Shown in pieces: positions 34,246 to 44,220 of a stretch of 58,284 bases of DNA (the stretch's first letter is position 1; each line of letters starts with the position of its first letter). The DNA comes from Lachnospiraceae bacterium OF09-6 (GTDB lineage: Bacteria > Bacillota > Clostridia > Lachnospirales > Lachnospiraceae): contig QUMM01000020.1 of NCBI GenBank assembly GCA_003435055.1, forward strand, positions 1-58,284, read 5' to 3'. The notes beneath the pieces are model-generated. The model did no database searches. It was not told the origin of the DNA and saw only the letters and a list, made by a program, of their open reading frames with translations. The position numbers were made by a program, and so were the translations under genes.

Positions 34246-36306
34246 TTATTTCTGAGCTTCTTCGCCTGTAATCTCAGTTTCTGTATGTTCTGTTGGCTCG
34301 GCTGACTGATCCTTCACAGCGTCCACTCCATCATCCTGTGCCTCGGTCTGCTGCTCTGCTGCTTCCACTTTCTCATCAACATTCTCCGACACATCTGTCT
34401 GTTCCGCTTCCTCTGCTTCTTCCTCTTCCCGGCGTTCTACTTCATGGAAGATCTCCATGAACTCTTTTCCGGTGATGGTCTCTTTCTCTATCAGGAAAGC
34501 TGCGATCTCATCCAATGCCTTTCTGTGACTGCGCAAAAGTTTCAGTGCCTCTTCATATGCTTCTTTGATGATCTTCATCACTTCACGATCAATCTCGGTT
34601 GCCGTCTGGTCGCTGCAATTCAGCACATTTCGTCCGCTTAAGTACTGGTTTTCCGGTGACTCCAGACCCACCATACCAAACTTGTCAGACATACCATACT
34701 GCGTAATCATGGCTCTTGCCATCTTGGTAGCCTGCTCAATATCATTGGCTGCCCCTGTGGTAATGCTGTTAAACACAATCTCTTCTGCTGCACGGCCACC
34801 AACGCACTCTACGATACGTGCCTGGATCTCTGCCTTGGTATTCAGATATTTTTCCTCCTCCGGTACATTCATCACATATCCCAGAGCGCCCATAGTCCTC
34901 GGTACAATGGTGATCTTCTGAACCGGTTCAGAATCCTTCTGAAGGGCACTGACCAGTGCATGGCCGACTTCATGATAAGAAACAATTCTGCGTTCCTCCT
35001 TGCTGAGAATCTTGTTCTTCTTCTCTTTACCCACCAGAACTACTTCCACAGATTCAAACAGATCCTGCTGGCTGACTGCGTTTCGTCCCTTTTTTACTGC
35101 AAGAATCGCTGCTTCATTAATCATATTGGCCAGATCCGATCCCACTGCACCTGAAGTAGCCAGTGCAATCGCTTCCAGATCTACGGTCTCATCCATCATC
35201 ACATTCTTGGAATGTACCTTCAGGACATCGATACGTCCCTGAAGATCCGGCTTGTCTACTACTACCCGGCGGTCGAAACGTCCCGGTCTCAGCAGTGCCT
35301 GATCCAACACTTCCGGACGGTTAGTCGCTGCCAGAATCAGAAGTCCTGAGCCGCTGTCAAAACCATCCATCTCGGCAAGCAGCTGATTCAGTGTCTGTTC
35401 ACGCTCATCATTGCCACCGCCGAACCGGCTGTCACGGCTTTTACCGATGGCATCAATCTCATCGATAAAGATGATACAAGGCGCATTCTTCTTTGCTTCT
35501 TCAAACAGTTCACGGACACGGGAAGCTCCCACACCCACGAACATCTCTACAAACTCAGAACCTGACAATGAGAAAAACGGCGCATGTGCTTCTCCCGCTA
35601 CTGCCTTGGCCAGAAGTGTCTTACCGGTACCAGGAGGTCCCACTAACAGGGCTCCCTTCGGAAGCTTTGCTCCGATCTTGCTATACTTGCCAGGATTCTC
35701 CAGGAAATCTACCACTTCCTGAAGGGACTCCTTGGCCTCATCCTGACCTGCCACATCTTTAAACGTAACGCCGGTCTCTTTCTGTGCATAGACTCTGGCT
35801 TTGTTCTTGCCGATACCCATGACACCGCCGCCTCCGCCGCCCATTCTTCTCATGGCAAATCCCATAATTACCCAGATCAGAATCAGTGGTAATACAAAAG
35901 ATAAAATGCTGTACAGCAGTTCGGATGACATATCCGGGATCTCTTTCTTAAAGTCCACGCCTGCCTTCAGCAGCTTCTCAGATAAATTCGGATCGTTCAC
36001 CACACCTGTATAATAGGTAAACTTCATTCCCTTCAGAGATGAGAAACCATATGGCTGCTGCTTCGGTGTGATCACATACTGGTTCGATTCTATCACAACG
36101 CTCTCTACTTCGTCATTGTCCAGCATCTCCATGAACTTATTATACGTAATCTCCTGATTCGTCGTACCGTTCATCATGCTGTTAAACAATGCCATTACAA
36201 TCAGCGTAATCACCGTTACAATCAAAAATATAATAATCGTCTGACCATTTTTCGGTCCTTTCCGATTGCCCGGTCCATTATTTGGTCCATTTTGGTTATT
36301 GTCCAT
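34246..36306 (-). CDS. ftsH: ATP-dependent zinc metalloprotease FtsH
   Basis: Membrane AAA+ protease for quality control, 686 residues. A polar N-terminus, TM1 ([19 protein letters not shown]), an extracytoplasmic domain, TM2 (about 135-155, [18 protein letters not shown]), then AAA: Walker A GPPGTGKT, Walker [10 protein letters not shown] and second-region homology [21 protein letters not shown]. The zinc site is HEVGH, with a later Asp. The C-terminal ~55 residues are an acidic Glu/Ala/Gln tail ([16 protein letters not shown]...), longer than in Bacillus. AAGGAGG ribosome site. Confidence 0.97.
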   Translation of the reverse strand: MDNNQNGPNNGPGNRKGPKNGQTIIIFLIVTVITLIVMALFNSMMNGTTNQEITYNKFMEMLDNDEVESVVIESNQYVITPKQQPYGFSSLKGMKFTYYTGVVNDPNLSEKLLKAGVDFKKEIPDMSSELLYSILSFVLPLILIWVIMGFAMRRMGGGGGGVMGIGKNKARVYAQKETGVTFKDVAGQDEAKESLQEVVDFLENPGKYSKIGAKLPKGALLVGPPGTGKTLLAKAVAGEAHAPFFSLSGSEFVEMFVGVGASRVRELFEEAKKNAPCIIFIDEIDAIGKSRDSRFGGGNDEREQTLNQLLAEMDGFDSGSGLLILAATNRPEVLDQALLRPGRFDRRVVVDKPDLQGRIDVLKVHSKNVMMDETVDLEAIALATSGAVGSDLANMINEAAILAVKKGRNAVSQQDLFESVEVVLVGKEKKNKILSKEERRIVSYHEVGHALVSALQKDSEPVQKITIVPRTMGALGYVMNVPEEEKYLNTKAEIQARIVECVGGRAAEEIVFNSITTGAANDIEQATKMARAMITQYGMSDKFGMVGLESPENQYLSGRNVLNCSDQTATEIDREVMKIIKEAYEEALKLLRSHRKALDEIAAFLIEKETITGKEFMEIFHEVERREEEEAEEAEQTDVSENVDEKVEAAEQQTEAQDDGVDAVKDQSAEPTEHTETEITGEEAQK

Positions 36307-36422
36307 TTTTTTCCTCCTTAAGTGTTAAAAACACTCATTATTTAGTATAAGGATTATCCGGTCAGAAATCAATATACACTTTCGAAAAAGATTTCTTTAT
36401 TTCATTAAAAAAGTATAAAAAC

Positions 36423-36466
36423 AAAGGCACTGCCAGACAGTTTTTCCCATCCACAGTGCCTTTTTT
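36423..36466. terminator. terminator of the ABC exporter operon
   Basis: AAAGGCACTG (36423-36432) pairs with CAGTGCCTTT (36454-36463). T-rich on both strands. About 10 bases past the permease stop and 115 bases upstream of ftsH. Confidence 0.8.
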
Positions 36467-36472
36467 CTACTA

Positions 36473-38785
36473 TTATTCTACATTTTTCAGTGCCTCATCC
36501 ATTGGCACCTTTTTTATCTTACAAAACTCCAGCAATGCAACCACCGCATAAGTAACCATACCTGCCCCAAACATCTGCACATAGATCATCGGATCCACCC
36601 ACATGGTAATCCATCCTGAGATGCTGGACAACATCATTTCCCGGAACAATACTTCCATCACCGCACGTTCTGCCGGAAAACTCACCAACAGGCAGATTAC
36701 CACCACAATGGTCGTAGACAGAATATACAGCCTGCTGATTTCCCAGTTAGTATAACCAAGAATCTTTACCATAGAAATAGACTGTGCATTTTTTTCAATA
36801 ATGATCTTGGACAGCAGATAAATCAGTACCATATAGATCATGATGGCAAATCCATTTACCATTTCCATCATACTTCCCATAGATACATCCAGCTGACGGG
36901 ATATCTTCGTCAGAGCATCCAGATCTACCACGGATCCTATATATTTCTTTCGGATATCCGTAATCGGCGTATCGGAAAAATATCCGCTGTAGTAATCATC
37001 CTCCAGATCAAATGTCTCATTCAGCTTATCCCTGGACATAAAGATACAAAGTCCTGCCGTATAGTCATAGATGCCGTCCACTGTAAAGGAATATTCATCC
37101 TTTTCATATTTTTCCTTTAAAGTAATGGTGTCTCCCGGTCTGATCCTGAACTTATCCGCATAGGCACTGGAAATATAAACTCCGTCTCCCAGATCTGCTG
37201 TCACGTATTTGCTGTCCTTCTCCACTCCATACAGCAGCACCTCTTCTGACTTATACTTGCCCGGCAGGGTATTCAACGCATAGGCAGAAAACTTCTCCGC
37301 TGTCTCATTATCGGTACGCACTTCTGCATAGAATGTCAACAGATTCAACAATTCCTCCAGCTTACTTCCTGTCATGGCTCCCATCGGTACCTGCAGCATA
37401 TACTGATAATTGGCCAGCATATTTTCCTGTATCTCCGTCTGATAATGAGCTAATGTAGATGGAAGCAAGAGTCCAAACATTAATAACAGATTGGCAAACA
37501 AAATGCCGATAAAGAGCACCAGATAATTGCTCATATTCTGAAAAATGACTCTCAGCCGGAATCTGGAAAAAATCTTGATATGAGGACTCAGCCGCATGGC
37601 TCGTTTCTGTTTCTTTCCAGACAGATCCCTGCGCAGGAACTTCAGCGGAGACAGACGCAGCTTTTGCCGCAGTACGCAAAAGTTAACCACCAGCATAATC
37701 AACACCGGTACGACTGTTGTCAGCAGAAAAGCTTCTGCATTCCATACGGTCTCATAGGTTGGAAGGCTGTAGCTTCCATAATACATGGCTGCACACACAT
37801 TTTTCAGTACCGTATACCCCAGCACATTTCCTGCCAGTGCCCCAGCCAGAGTGACCAGAACCGGCAATGTCATATAATGAGAGATCAGTTCCCGTCTGGT
37901 ATAACCGGAAGCCCTTAAGGTTCCGATCACGGCTGCTTCTTTTCGAATAGTATTGCTGATGGTGATACCAAACACAAAGGCCATAATCACCATGATGATA
38001 TAAAGCAGCATAATCATCATGGCTTTATCACCGCCCATATCCTCACCGGTAAATGTAATCGCCTGATTCGTATATCTCGGCACAAAGGATTCCAATGATA
38101 CAATCTTGCCAGTTTCCTCCATCAGATCTTCGGAAATCTCTTTTTCTTCCACTTCATCCGCCGGTTCCTGCTCATATTTCCAGGAATAATTGTATTGCAG
38201 TTTGTCCTGATTCAGAGTATCAAATTCCTCCGGGGTCACCACACCCACTCCGAATTTTACTGCATCGAACATAGAATCACTATTATTCTGAAACAGACAG
38301 CTGTAATCTGACAGTGCCACAAGCCCGGTGATCTTCCAGGAACGTTCCCCACTGGTGATGGTATCTCCCACCGCCAGCTGATTGTTATCAGCATACATAC
38401 GATCGATGGCAACTTCCCCGGCTGCTTTTGGAAGTTCGCCTTTCATCAGGCATACTTTATTGATTTCTTCACGGTTTTTAAAAAATCGCATGGTACTTTC
38501 GTTGTCCAGTGTTGCTTCTATATAATAGTTCTCATACAGCATAATCCCCAGCTTCTCAATATCCTCTCTCTGACTGCGGTATATCCTGTCCGCGGTGCGG
38601 AAATTGCCATCCTCTATATTGTATTTCTCGAATCCATCCTGATAAGCAAGCAGCATACTGTTGTCTGCCACCAGGAACCCGGATACAAATCCAATTGTGG
38701 CCACCATCAGCAGAAATATTACGATATATTTTCCGAATTCGCTTCGAATCTCTCTCGGAAGACGTTTGTGCAAAGGATTTTTCAT
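36473..38785 (-). CDS. FtsX-family ABC transporter permease
   Basis: 770 residues with the two-FtsX-domain layout: TM1 (YIVIFLLMVATIGFVSGFLVA), a large extracellular domain (about 50-250), a three-helix FtsX unit (ALMIIMLLYIIMVIMAFVFGITI...), a second block of helices (YLVLFIGILFANLLLMFGLLL), a second extracellular domain (about 450-620) and terminal helices. The family (BceB/MacB-related) exports or senses antimicrobial peptides or lipids. Its ATPase is the preceding gene, 12 bases away. No two-component system is adjacent, so it is not a standard Bce module. Confidence 0.88.
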   Translation of the reverse strand: MKNPLHKRLPREIRSEFGKYIVIFLLMVATIGFVSGFLVADNSMLLAYQDGFEKYNIEDGNFRTADRIYRSQREDIEKLGIMLYENYYIEATLDNESTMRFFKNREEINKVCLMKGELPKAAGEVAIDRMYADNNQLAVGDTITSGERSWKITGLVALSDYSCLFQNNSDSMFDAVKFGVGVVTPEEFDTLNQDKLQYNYSWKYEQEPADEVEEKEISEDLMEETGKIVSLESFVPRYTNQAITFTGEDMGGDKAMMIMLLYIIMVIMAFVFGITISNTIRKEAAVIGTLRASGYTRRELISHYMTLPVLVTLAGALAGNVLGYTVLKNVCAAMYYGSYSLPTYETVWNAEAFLLTTVVPVLIMLVVNFCVLRQKLRLSPLKFLRRDLSGKKQKRAMRLSPHIKIFSRFRLRVIFQNMSNYLVLFIGILFANLLLMFGLLLPSTLAHYQTEIQENMLANYQYMLQVPMGAMTGSKLEELLNLLTFYAEVRTDNETAEKFSAYALNTLPGKYKSEEVLLYGVEKDSKYVTADLGDGVYISSAYADKFRIRPGDTITLKEKYEKDEYSFTVDGIYDYTAGLCIFMSRDKLNETFDLEDDYYSGYFSDTPITDIRKKYIGSVVDLDALTKISRQLDVSMGSMMEMVNGFAIMIYMVLIYLLSKIIIEKNAQSISMVKILGYTNWEISRLYILSTTIVVVICLLVSFPAERAVMEVLFREMMLSSISGWITMWVDPMIYVQMFGAGMVTYAVVALLEFCKIKKVPMDEALKNVE

Positions 38786-38797
38786 AACACGTCCTCC

Positions 38798-39496
38798 TTA
38801 CCAGTCCAGCTCATCGGCAGAAACTTTATGTTCATTCCGGTAATTTTTCCGGATCATGCCATCACGCAGCTTTACTACCCGGTCAGCCATGTCCTTAATG
38901 GCATCATTATGCGTAACCATCACAATCGTATTGCCATACTTCTGATTGACCGTCTCAATAAGCCTGAGAATTTCCTTGGATGTGTTGTAGTCCAGCGCAC
39001 CGGTCGGCTCATCACACAGCAAAATATCCGGGTTCTTTACAATGGCCCGGCCAATGGCACACCGCTGCTGCTGTCCCCCGGATAATTGATTGGGCAGTTT
39101 TCGCTGATGTTCGTAAATTCCCAGTGTATGAAGCAATTCATCCACATCCAGAGGTTGATCGCTCAGGTAAGCCCCTACCTCCACATTTTCCCGCACTGTC
39201 AGATTCGGGATCAGATTATACATCTGAAAAATATAGCCAAGATGTTTTCTGCGATAAACAGACAGCCTTTTTTCTGACATCTCTGCCAGGTATTCCCCGT
39301 CAATGATCAGCTTTCCTTCATCTGCACTGTCAATTCCTCCGATAATATTCAAAAGTGTGGATTTTCCAGAACCGGAAGGCCCCAACAGTACACAAAACTC
39401 TCCTTTTTCAATTTCCAAATCCAGCCCTTTTAATACATCCACACGACTGTCTCCCGATCCAAAAGATTTTTTAATTCCCTGGATTTGTAAAAACAT
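38798..39496 (-). CDS. ABC transporter ATP-binding protein (LolD/MacB type)
   Basis: Energises the FtsX-like permease. 232 residues. Walker [11 protein letters not shown]-loop [13 protein letters not shown], signature LSGGQQQR, Walker [13 protein letters not shown] and H-loop VMVTHND. Start at 39496 ([13 protein letters not shown]) with AGGAGG; the ORF opens five codons earlier. First gene of a two-gene operon with a promoter/operator just upstream. Confidence 0.93.
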   Translation of the reverse strand: MFLQIQGIKKSFGSGDSRVDVLKGLDLEIEKGEFCVLLGPSGSGKSTLLNIIGGIDSADEGKLIIDGEYLAEMSEKRLSVYRRKHLGYIFQMYNLIPNLTVRENVEVGAYLSDQPLDVDELLHTLGIYEHQRKLPNQLSGGQQQRCAIGRAIVKNPDILLCDEPTGALDYNTSKEILRLIETVNQKYGNTIVMVTHNDAIKDMADRVVKLRDGMIRKNYRNEHKVSADELDW

Positions 39497-39558
39497 AATT
39501 TTCCTCCTCACTATGTTCCCTTTTTTACTATTTCTTATCTAACACATGTTGTTTTTTC

Positions 39559-39595
39559 CTAACTCTATGTTAGTTTCAACTCACCTCATTGTCAA
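39559..39595 (-). promoter_or_regulatory. ABC exporter promoter with palindromic operator
   Basis: Minus-strand TTGACA (39590-39595), 17 bases, TAACAT (39567-39572). A perfect CTAAC-n5-GTTAG dyad (39559-39573) lies over the -10 element, and a further GTTAG half-site lies downstream. This suggests repression by an unlinked regulator (TetR/PadR/MarR class). Confidence 0.65.
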
Positions 39596-39711
39596 TTGTT
39601 TTTCGTACTTTCGTGAATTTCCTGTAAAAATATCTGGTAAAAATGAACCGGTTAGTATATGATAATTACGTTGTAGAAAAATCGAGTTAATATATAAGGA
39701 TAGGATGAAAC

Positions 39712-41190
39712 ATGAAAATAGGATTTGATAATGACAAATATCTGAAAATGCAGTCAGAGCACATTAAGGAACGAATCAGTCAGTTCGGTAATAAGCTTTA
39801 TCTGGAATTCGGCGGCAAGCTTTTTGATGATTACCATGCTTCCCGTGTACTTCCAGGCTTTGCCCCGGACAGTAAGCTGCGTATGCTGATGCAGCTTTCC
39901 GATCAGGCGGAGATCGTGATCGTCATCAGTGCCGGTGATATTGAAAAGAACAAGATCCGCGGTGACCTGGGCATCACTTATGATTCTGATGTTCTTCGTC
40001 TGATTGACGTTTTCAAAGAACGCGGTTTATATGTAGGAAGTGTTGTCATCACACAGTATGCAGGTCAGAACAGTGCCGATGTCTTTCGCAGCCGTCTTCA
40101 GAAGCTGGGTATCAAAGTATATACCCATTATGTGATCCCTGGCTACCCGAGCAATATTCCTCTGATCGTCAGTGATGAAGGTTATGGAAAAAATGATTAT
40201 ATCGAGACTACCCGTCCGCTGGTTGTCATCACTGCACCTGGACCAGGAAGTGGAAAAATGGCCACCTGTCTGTCTCAGCTGTACCATGAACACAAGCGGG
40301 GCATCCATGCAGGCTATGCGAAGTTTGAGACCTTCCCGATCTGGAATATTCCACTGAAGCATCCGGTAAATCTGGCTTATGAAGCTGCTACTGCTGATCT
40401 GAACGATGTGAATATGATTGATCCGTTCCATCTGGAAGCCTATGGCGAAACAGCCGTTAACTACAATCGTGATGTTGAGATCTTCCCGGTACTGAATGCC
40501 ATGTTTGAAAAGATCTCCGGTGAAAGTCCATACAAGTCCCCTACCGATATGGGTGTGAATATGGCAGGAAACTGCATCTGTGACGATGAAGCCTGCAGGG
40601 AAGCTTCCCGTCAGGAAATTATCCGTCGTTACTACAATTCTCTGAACGGACTGGTGTATGGTTCTTCTACTGAAGATGAAGTCATGAAGATTGAGCTGAT
40701 CATGAAACAGGCCGGTATCAGTAAAACAGACCGAAAGGTTGTCAATGTTGCTCTGCTGCGCAGTGAAGAGACCGAAGGTCCTGCTGCTGCCATGGAACTG
40801 AATGACGGAACCATCGTTACCGGTAAAACCACCGATCTTCTGGGTGCATCCGCAGCTCTTTTACTGAATGCACTGAAAGTACTGGCCGGTATCGACCATG
40901 AAAAGAACGTGATCTCTCCTGCTGCTATCCGTCCGATCCAGAAACTGAAGACAGAATATCTGGGAAGCCGCAATCCTCGTCTTCACACCGATGAAGTTCT
41001 GATTGCCCTCTCTACCAGTGCTGAAAATAATCCAGATGCACAGGCTGCTCTGGATCAGCTGCCAAAACTGGCCGGCTGTCAGGTACACACTAGTGTACTG
41101 CTCTCCAGCGTGGATATTAAGACCTTTAAGCGTCTGTCTATCCAGTTCACTTCCGAGCCGGTATACGAAAGTAAACGAAATTTTCATTAA
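39712..41190 (+). CDS. DUF1846 family protein
   Basis: 492 residues, the normal size for the DUF1846 (UPF0371) family, widespread in Firmicutes with no settled function. Begins [18 protein letters not shown], and has [22 protein letters not shown] and a nucleotide-loop-like segment [20 protein letters not shown] (about residues 170-190), followed by [21 protein letters not shown] with a Cys cluster, then [10 protein letters not shown]. Ribosome site AGGATAGG. Its own transcript, 270 bases before pyrG. Members have been suggested to bind nucleotides, which fits the P-loop-like motif; the cellular job is not known. Confidence 0.88.
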   Translation: MKIGFDNDKYLKMQSEHIKERISQFGNKLYLEFGGKLFDDYHASRVLPGFAPDSKLRMLMQLSDQAEIVIVISAGDIEKNKIRGDLGITYDSDVLRLIDVFKERGLYVGSVVITQYAGQNSADVFRSRLQKLGIKVYTHYVIPGYPSNIPLIVSDEGYGKNDYIETTRPLVVITAPGPGSGKMATCLSQLYHEHKRGIHAGYAKFETFPIWNIPLKHPVNLAYEAATADLNDVNMIDPFHLEAYGETAVNYNRDVEIFPVLNAMFEKISGESPYKSPTDMGVNMAGNCICDDEACREASRQEIIRRYYNSLNGLVYGSSTEDEVMKIELIMKQAGISKTDRKVVNVALLRSEETEGPAAAMELNDGTIVTGKTTDLLGASAALLLNALKVLAGIDHEKNVISPAAIRPIQKLKTEYLGSRNPRLHTDEVLIALSTSAENNPDAQAALDQLPKLAGCQVHTSVLLSSVDIKTFKRLSIQFTSEPVYESKRNFH

Positions 41191-41265
41191 TAAAATGAAT
41201 CATTTTCATCAGAACTAATCATAAGTAAATTAGGATTTTCCATTCCTTTTTGGGGAAAAATCCGC

Positions 41266-41362
41266 TATAATCAGTTGCATGGTATGATTACATGCCATGC
41301 AATTTTATATTGCTATGTTGCACAATGGGGTGTAATCTTCCTTAGGAGATTACACCCTTTTT
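41266..41362 (+). promoter_or_regulatory. pyrG promoter and leader terminator (attenuator candidate)
   Basis: TATAAT at 41266-41271 with a poor -35. A small hairpin GCATGG...CCATGC follows (41278-41300). A strong terminator follows: GGGTGTAATCT (41328-41338) pairs with AGATTACACCC (41347-41357) then TTTTT. It ends 100 bases before the pyrG start and after the likely start point, so it can attenuate pyrG. Bacillus pyrG is attenuated by CTP-dependent slippage at a leader G run; the leader here has a GGGG at the stem base, but whether the same mechanism applies cannot be told. Confidence 0.6.
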
Positions 41363-41374
41363 GCTGATTCAAAA

Positions 41375-41446
41375 CAACTGTTCATACCTCACTGTCCCGC
41401 GAGGTGTTTTAGTATGTATCTGTGAAGGTACTGAACAGATACGATT
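41375..41446 (+). promoter_or_regulatory. pyrG structured leader, shared with glnN
   Basis: Contains ACTGTTCA, ACTGTCCCGCGAGGTGTTTT (41391-41410, identical to glnN) and TATCTGTGAAGGTACTGAACAGATACGAT in pieces at 41417-41445 (one mismatch in 29 to glnN), ending two bases before AAGGAGG. The GCCAAAA hairpins present in glnN are missing. CTGTTCA can pair with TGAACAG, competing with the local TATCTGT/ACAGATA hairpin. Confidence 0.7.
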
Positions 41447-41462
41447 TAAGGAGGAACTGATT

Positions 41463-43063
41463 ATGCCAGTAAAATATGTATTTGTAACCGGCGGTGTTGT
41501 ATCCGGTCTTGGGAAAGGTATCACCGCTGCATCTCTTGGACGTCTCTTGAAGGCCCGCGGCTATAAAGTCACCATGCAGAAATTTGACCCATATATCAAT
41601 ATTGACCCAGGTACCATGAACCCAATCCAGCACGGAGAAGTCTTTGTCACGGATGATGGTGCGGAGACAGACCTGGATCTTGGACATTATGAACGTTTTA
41701 TCGATGAGAGCCTGACTAAGAATTCCAACGTTACCACCGGAAAGATTTACTGGTCCGTTCTTCACAAAGAGCGCCGGGGAGATTTCGGCGGAGGTACGGT
41801 ACAGGTTATCCCTCATATTACAAATGAGATTAAGAGTCGTTTTTACCGCAATTACAACGAAAATGAAACTCACATTGCTATCATCGAAGTAGGCGGTACT
41901 GTGGGTGATATTGAGAGTCAGCCATTCCTGGAAGCAATTCGTCAGTTCCAGCATGATGTGGGTCGGGAAAATGCTATTCTGATTCATGTATCCTTAATTC
42001 CTTACCTGAAAGCTTCCGGCGAAATGAAAACCAAACCTACCCAGACCAGTGTCAAGCAGCTGCAGGGCATGGGAATCTGGCCTGATATTCTGGTATGCCG
42101 TTCTGAGCATCCACTGGAAGATGGCCTGAAGGAAAAAATTGCTCTGTTCTGTAACGTACCGGTCAGCCACGTTCTTCAGAATCTGGATGTGGAATATCTC
42201 TATGAAGCACCACTGGCCATGGAAGAAGAACATCTGGCTCAGGTAGCCTGTGAATGTCTGAATCTTCCTTGCCCGGAACCAGATCTGGACGACTGGAAAG
42301 CCATGGTAGAGGCACTTCGTCATCCGACTAAGGATGTGACTGTTGCTCTGGTAGGTAAATATATTCAACTGCATGATGCTTACATCAGCGTGGTAGAAGC
42401 TCTGAAACATGGTGGTATCGCAGAACATGCGACCGTTCATATTAAATGGATTGACTCCGAACAGTTAAATGAAGAAAATGTGGATGAAATGCTGGGAGAT
42501 GTCAGTGGTATTCTGGTGCCTGGCGGATTCGGCGGCCGTGGTATCGATGGAAAGATCGTTGCCATTCATTATGCACGTACCCACAAGATTCCATTCCTGG
42601 GACTGTGCTTGGCATGCAGCTGGCTATCGTAGAATATGCCCGCAATGTGGCAGGTCTGAAGGATGCACACAGTATCGAACTGGATCCAAGCACTTCCCAT
42701 CCGGTGATTGCACTGATGCCAGATCAGGAAGATATCGAAGACATTGGCGGAACCCTGCGTCTGGGATCTTATCCATGTGTTCTGGACAAAACCACGAAAG
42801 CTTATGAGCTTTATGGTACCGATCAGATCGCAGAACGTCACAGACATCGTTACGAAGTCAACAATGATTATCGTAAGATCCTGACTGACCATGGTCTTAC
42901 TCTCTCCGGACTGTCACCGGATGGCAGAATTGTAGAAATGATCGAGATCAAAGATCATCCATTCTTCATCGCCACCCAGGCACACCCGGAACTGAAATCC
43001 AGACCAAACCGCCCACATCCTTTATTCAGAGGATTTGTGAAAGCATCCATCGAAAAAAATTAA
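41463..43063 (+). pseudogene. pyrG: CTP synthase, frameshifted as read
   Basis: Makes CTP from UTP, ATP and glutamine. Start ATG 41463 ([20 protein letters not shown]) with AAGGAGG. The synthetase domain is intact ([54 protein letters not shown]). The class I amidotransferase part begins normally (VPGGFGGRG) but the frame breaks near 42608, inside the nucleophile elbow: GLCL is followed in the other frame by [13 protein letters not shown]. One C (TGCCTTGGC) restores GLCLGMQLA. The rest ([32 protein letters not shown]) is complete. Total about 534 residues after repair, normal. An essential gene, so an error is more likely than decay. Confidence 0.92.
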
Positions 43064-43067
43064 ACCA

Positions 43068-43118
43068 TTGGGGACGGAGTTTTGTGGCTTTTTAAGCTAC
43101 AAAACTCTTTTTTCTAAG
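43068..43118 (+). terminator. pyrG terminator containing the GGGGACGG repeat arm
   Basis: GAGTTTTGTGGCTT pairs (one G-U) with AAGCTACAAAACTC, then TTTTTT. The 5' side begins with GGGGACGGAGTT, the same 12 bases as the palindrome at 6191. So a dispersed repeat seems to supply the terminator. Confidence 0.85.
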
Positions 43119-43176
43119 GATTGCTGTTTTCATGAAAGCAGAATGGGAACTGTTATAAAATTGTATTTTATTGGCA

Positions 43177-44091
43177 TTATGCCTGATTTGCTTTTTTCTT
43201 CGCCTGTTCTGCATTATTCTGCATCTGCAGCCAGATCAGACCGATCATGAATAAAATGGTTCCTACCACGATGTAGATACTGATCTTCTCATGGAAGAAC
43301 AGTACACCCCACATGATCGCAAAGATCACCATAGTACTCTGAATCAGCGGCACCATATACAATGGAACCAGTGGCAGTGCCTTAGCATTCAGATAGAAGC
43401 CCAGTCCGGTGATCACACCAAAGGCCATCATAGCAATGATGCAAGCTGCATTCGGGCGAACCTGAAGGGCGCCGTCTGCGATCTTGGGTACCAGCGGGCA
43501 GAAAGAAAATACGGCAGAAAACAGGAAAATCGTCAGGTTACTGTCGATAATATCCATCTTGTCACCGATCATCTTCTGAGCCAGTACATGTGCTCCGGCG
43601 CAGAAACCTGATACGATAAACATCAGAGTAACCAGCACGTTTTCATGTAAAAATACGGACAGGTCTTTTCCATTCCAGGAAATACACAGTACACCAACCA
43701 TACATATCATAATACACAACACTTTTTTAAATGTCATTTTGTCCTTGAACAGGATCACACTGGATAAGGTCAGAAAAACCGTCTGAGCTGGCTGCGTAAT
43801 AATGTTGCCGTAGGATGGTCCTAAGGTAAATCCTGTATTTTCCAGCAGATATGCCATCCATTTGCTGACTGCTCCGAACAGTATCCAGCCAATAAATATT
43901 TTGACAGCCACCTTATAATCCTTGCGAAATGGCTGTCTCAAAATTAATTTTAATAAAATCAAAAAAATAACTCCGAAAAAAAATCGGAAAAATGTCACAA
44001 ATGCCGCATCAAAGTATGGACTGATCATGCGACTGCAGGTGCCGCCAAAGCTGAACATCAGGGCCACTGCAAGCAGATAAAGGTATCCCAT
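43177..44091 (-). CDS. EamA/DMT-superfamily transporter
   Basis: Ten-helix membrane exporter or exchanger of the drug/metabolite family, 304 residues. Two EamA repeats: residues 1-140 (YLYLLAVALMFSFGGTCSRMI, FFRFFFGVIFLILLKLIL) and 150-295 (VTLMFIVSGFCAGAHVLAQKM, PLYMVPLIQSTMVIFAIMWGVLFFHEKIS, IYIVVGTILFMIGLIWL), ending in a basic cytoplasmic tail. The substrate is not predictable. Own transcript; convergent with pyrG. Confidence 0.9.
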   Translation of the reverse strand: MGYLYLLAVALMFSFGGTCSRMISPYFDAAFVTFFRFFFGVIFLILLKLILRQPFRKDYKVAVKIFIGWILFGAVSKWMAYLLENTGFTLGPSYGNIITQPAQTVFLTLSSVILFKDKMTFKKVLCIMICMVGVLCISWNGKDLSVFLHENVLVTLMFIVSGFCAGAHVLAQKMIGDKMDIIDSNLTIFLFSAVFSFCPLVPKIADGALQVRPNAACIIAMMAFGVITGLGFYLNAKALPLVPLYMVPLIQSTMVIFAIMWGVLFFHEKISIYIVVGTILFMIGLIWLQMQNNAEQAKKKANQA

Positions 44092-44170
44092 TATTGTATT
44101 CCTCCCTCAAAAATTCAAACGTGCTTTTTGCACATTTTTCAGTATAAAATAGAGGAAGAAAAATGTCCAG

Positions 44171-44209
44171 AAAAAATGGAGAAGCACATAGTAAAATGTT
44201 ACTTCTCCA
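44171..44209 (-). terminator. terminator of the secreted-protein gene
   Basis: TGGAGAAG pairs with CTTCTCCA over a 16-base loop, and on the minus strand ATTTTTT follows. Confidence 0.8.
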
Positions 44210-44220
44210 CCATCTTCTTA

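Noticed and set aside
41191..41260. Terminator for the DUF1846 gene just after its stop
   Set aside because: AAAATGAATCATTTT is a short AT dyad without a GC stem; termination may occur instead at the strong hairpin at 41328.
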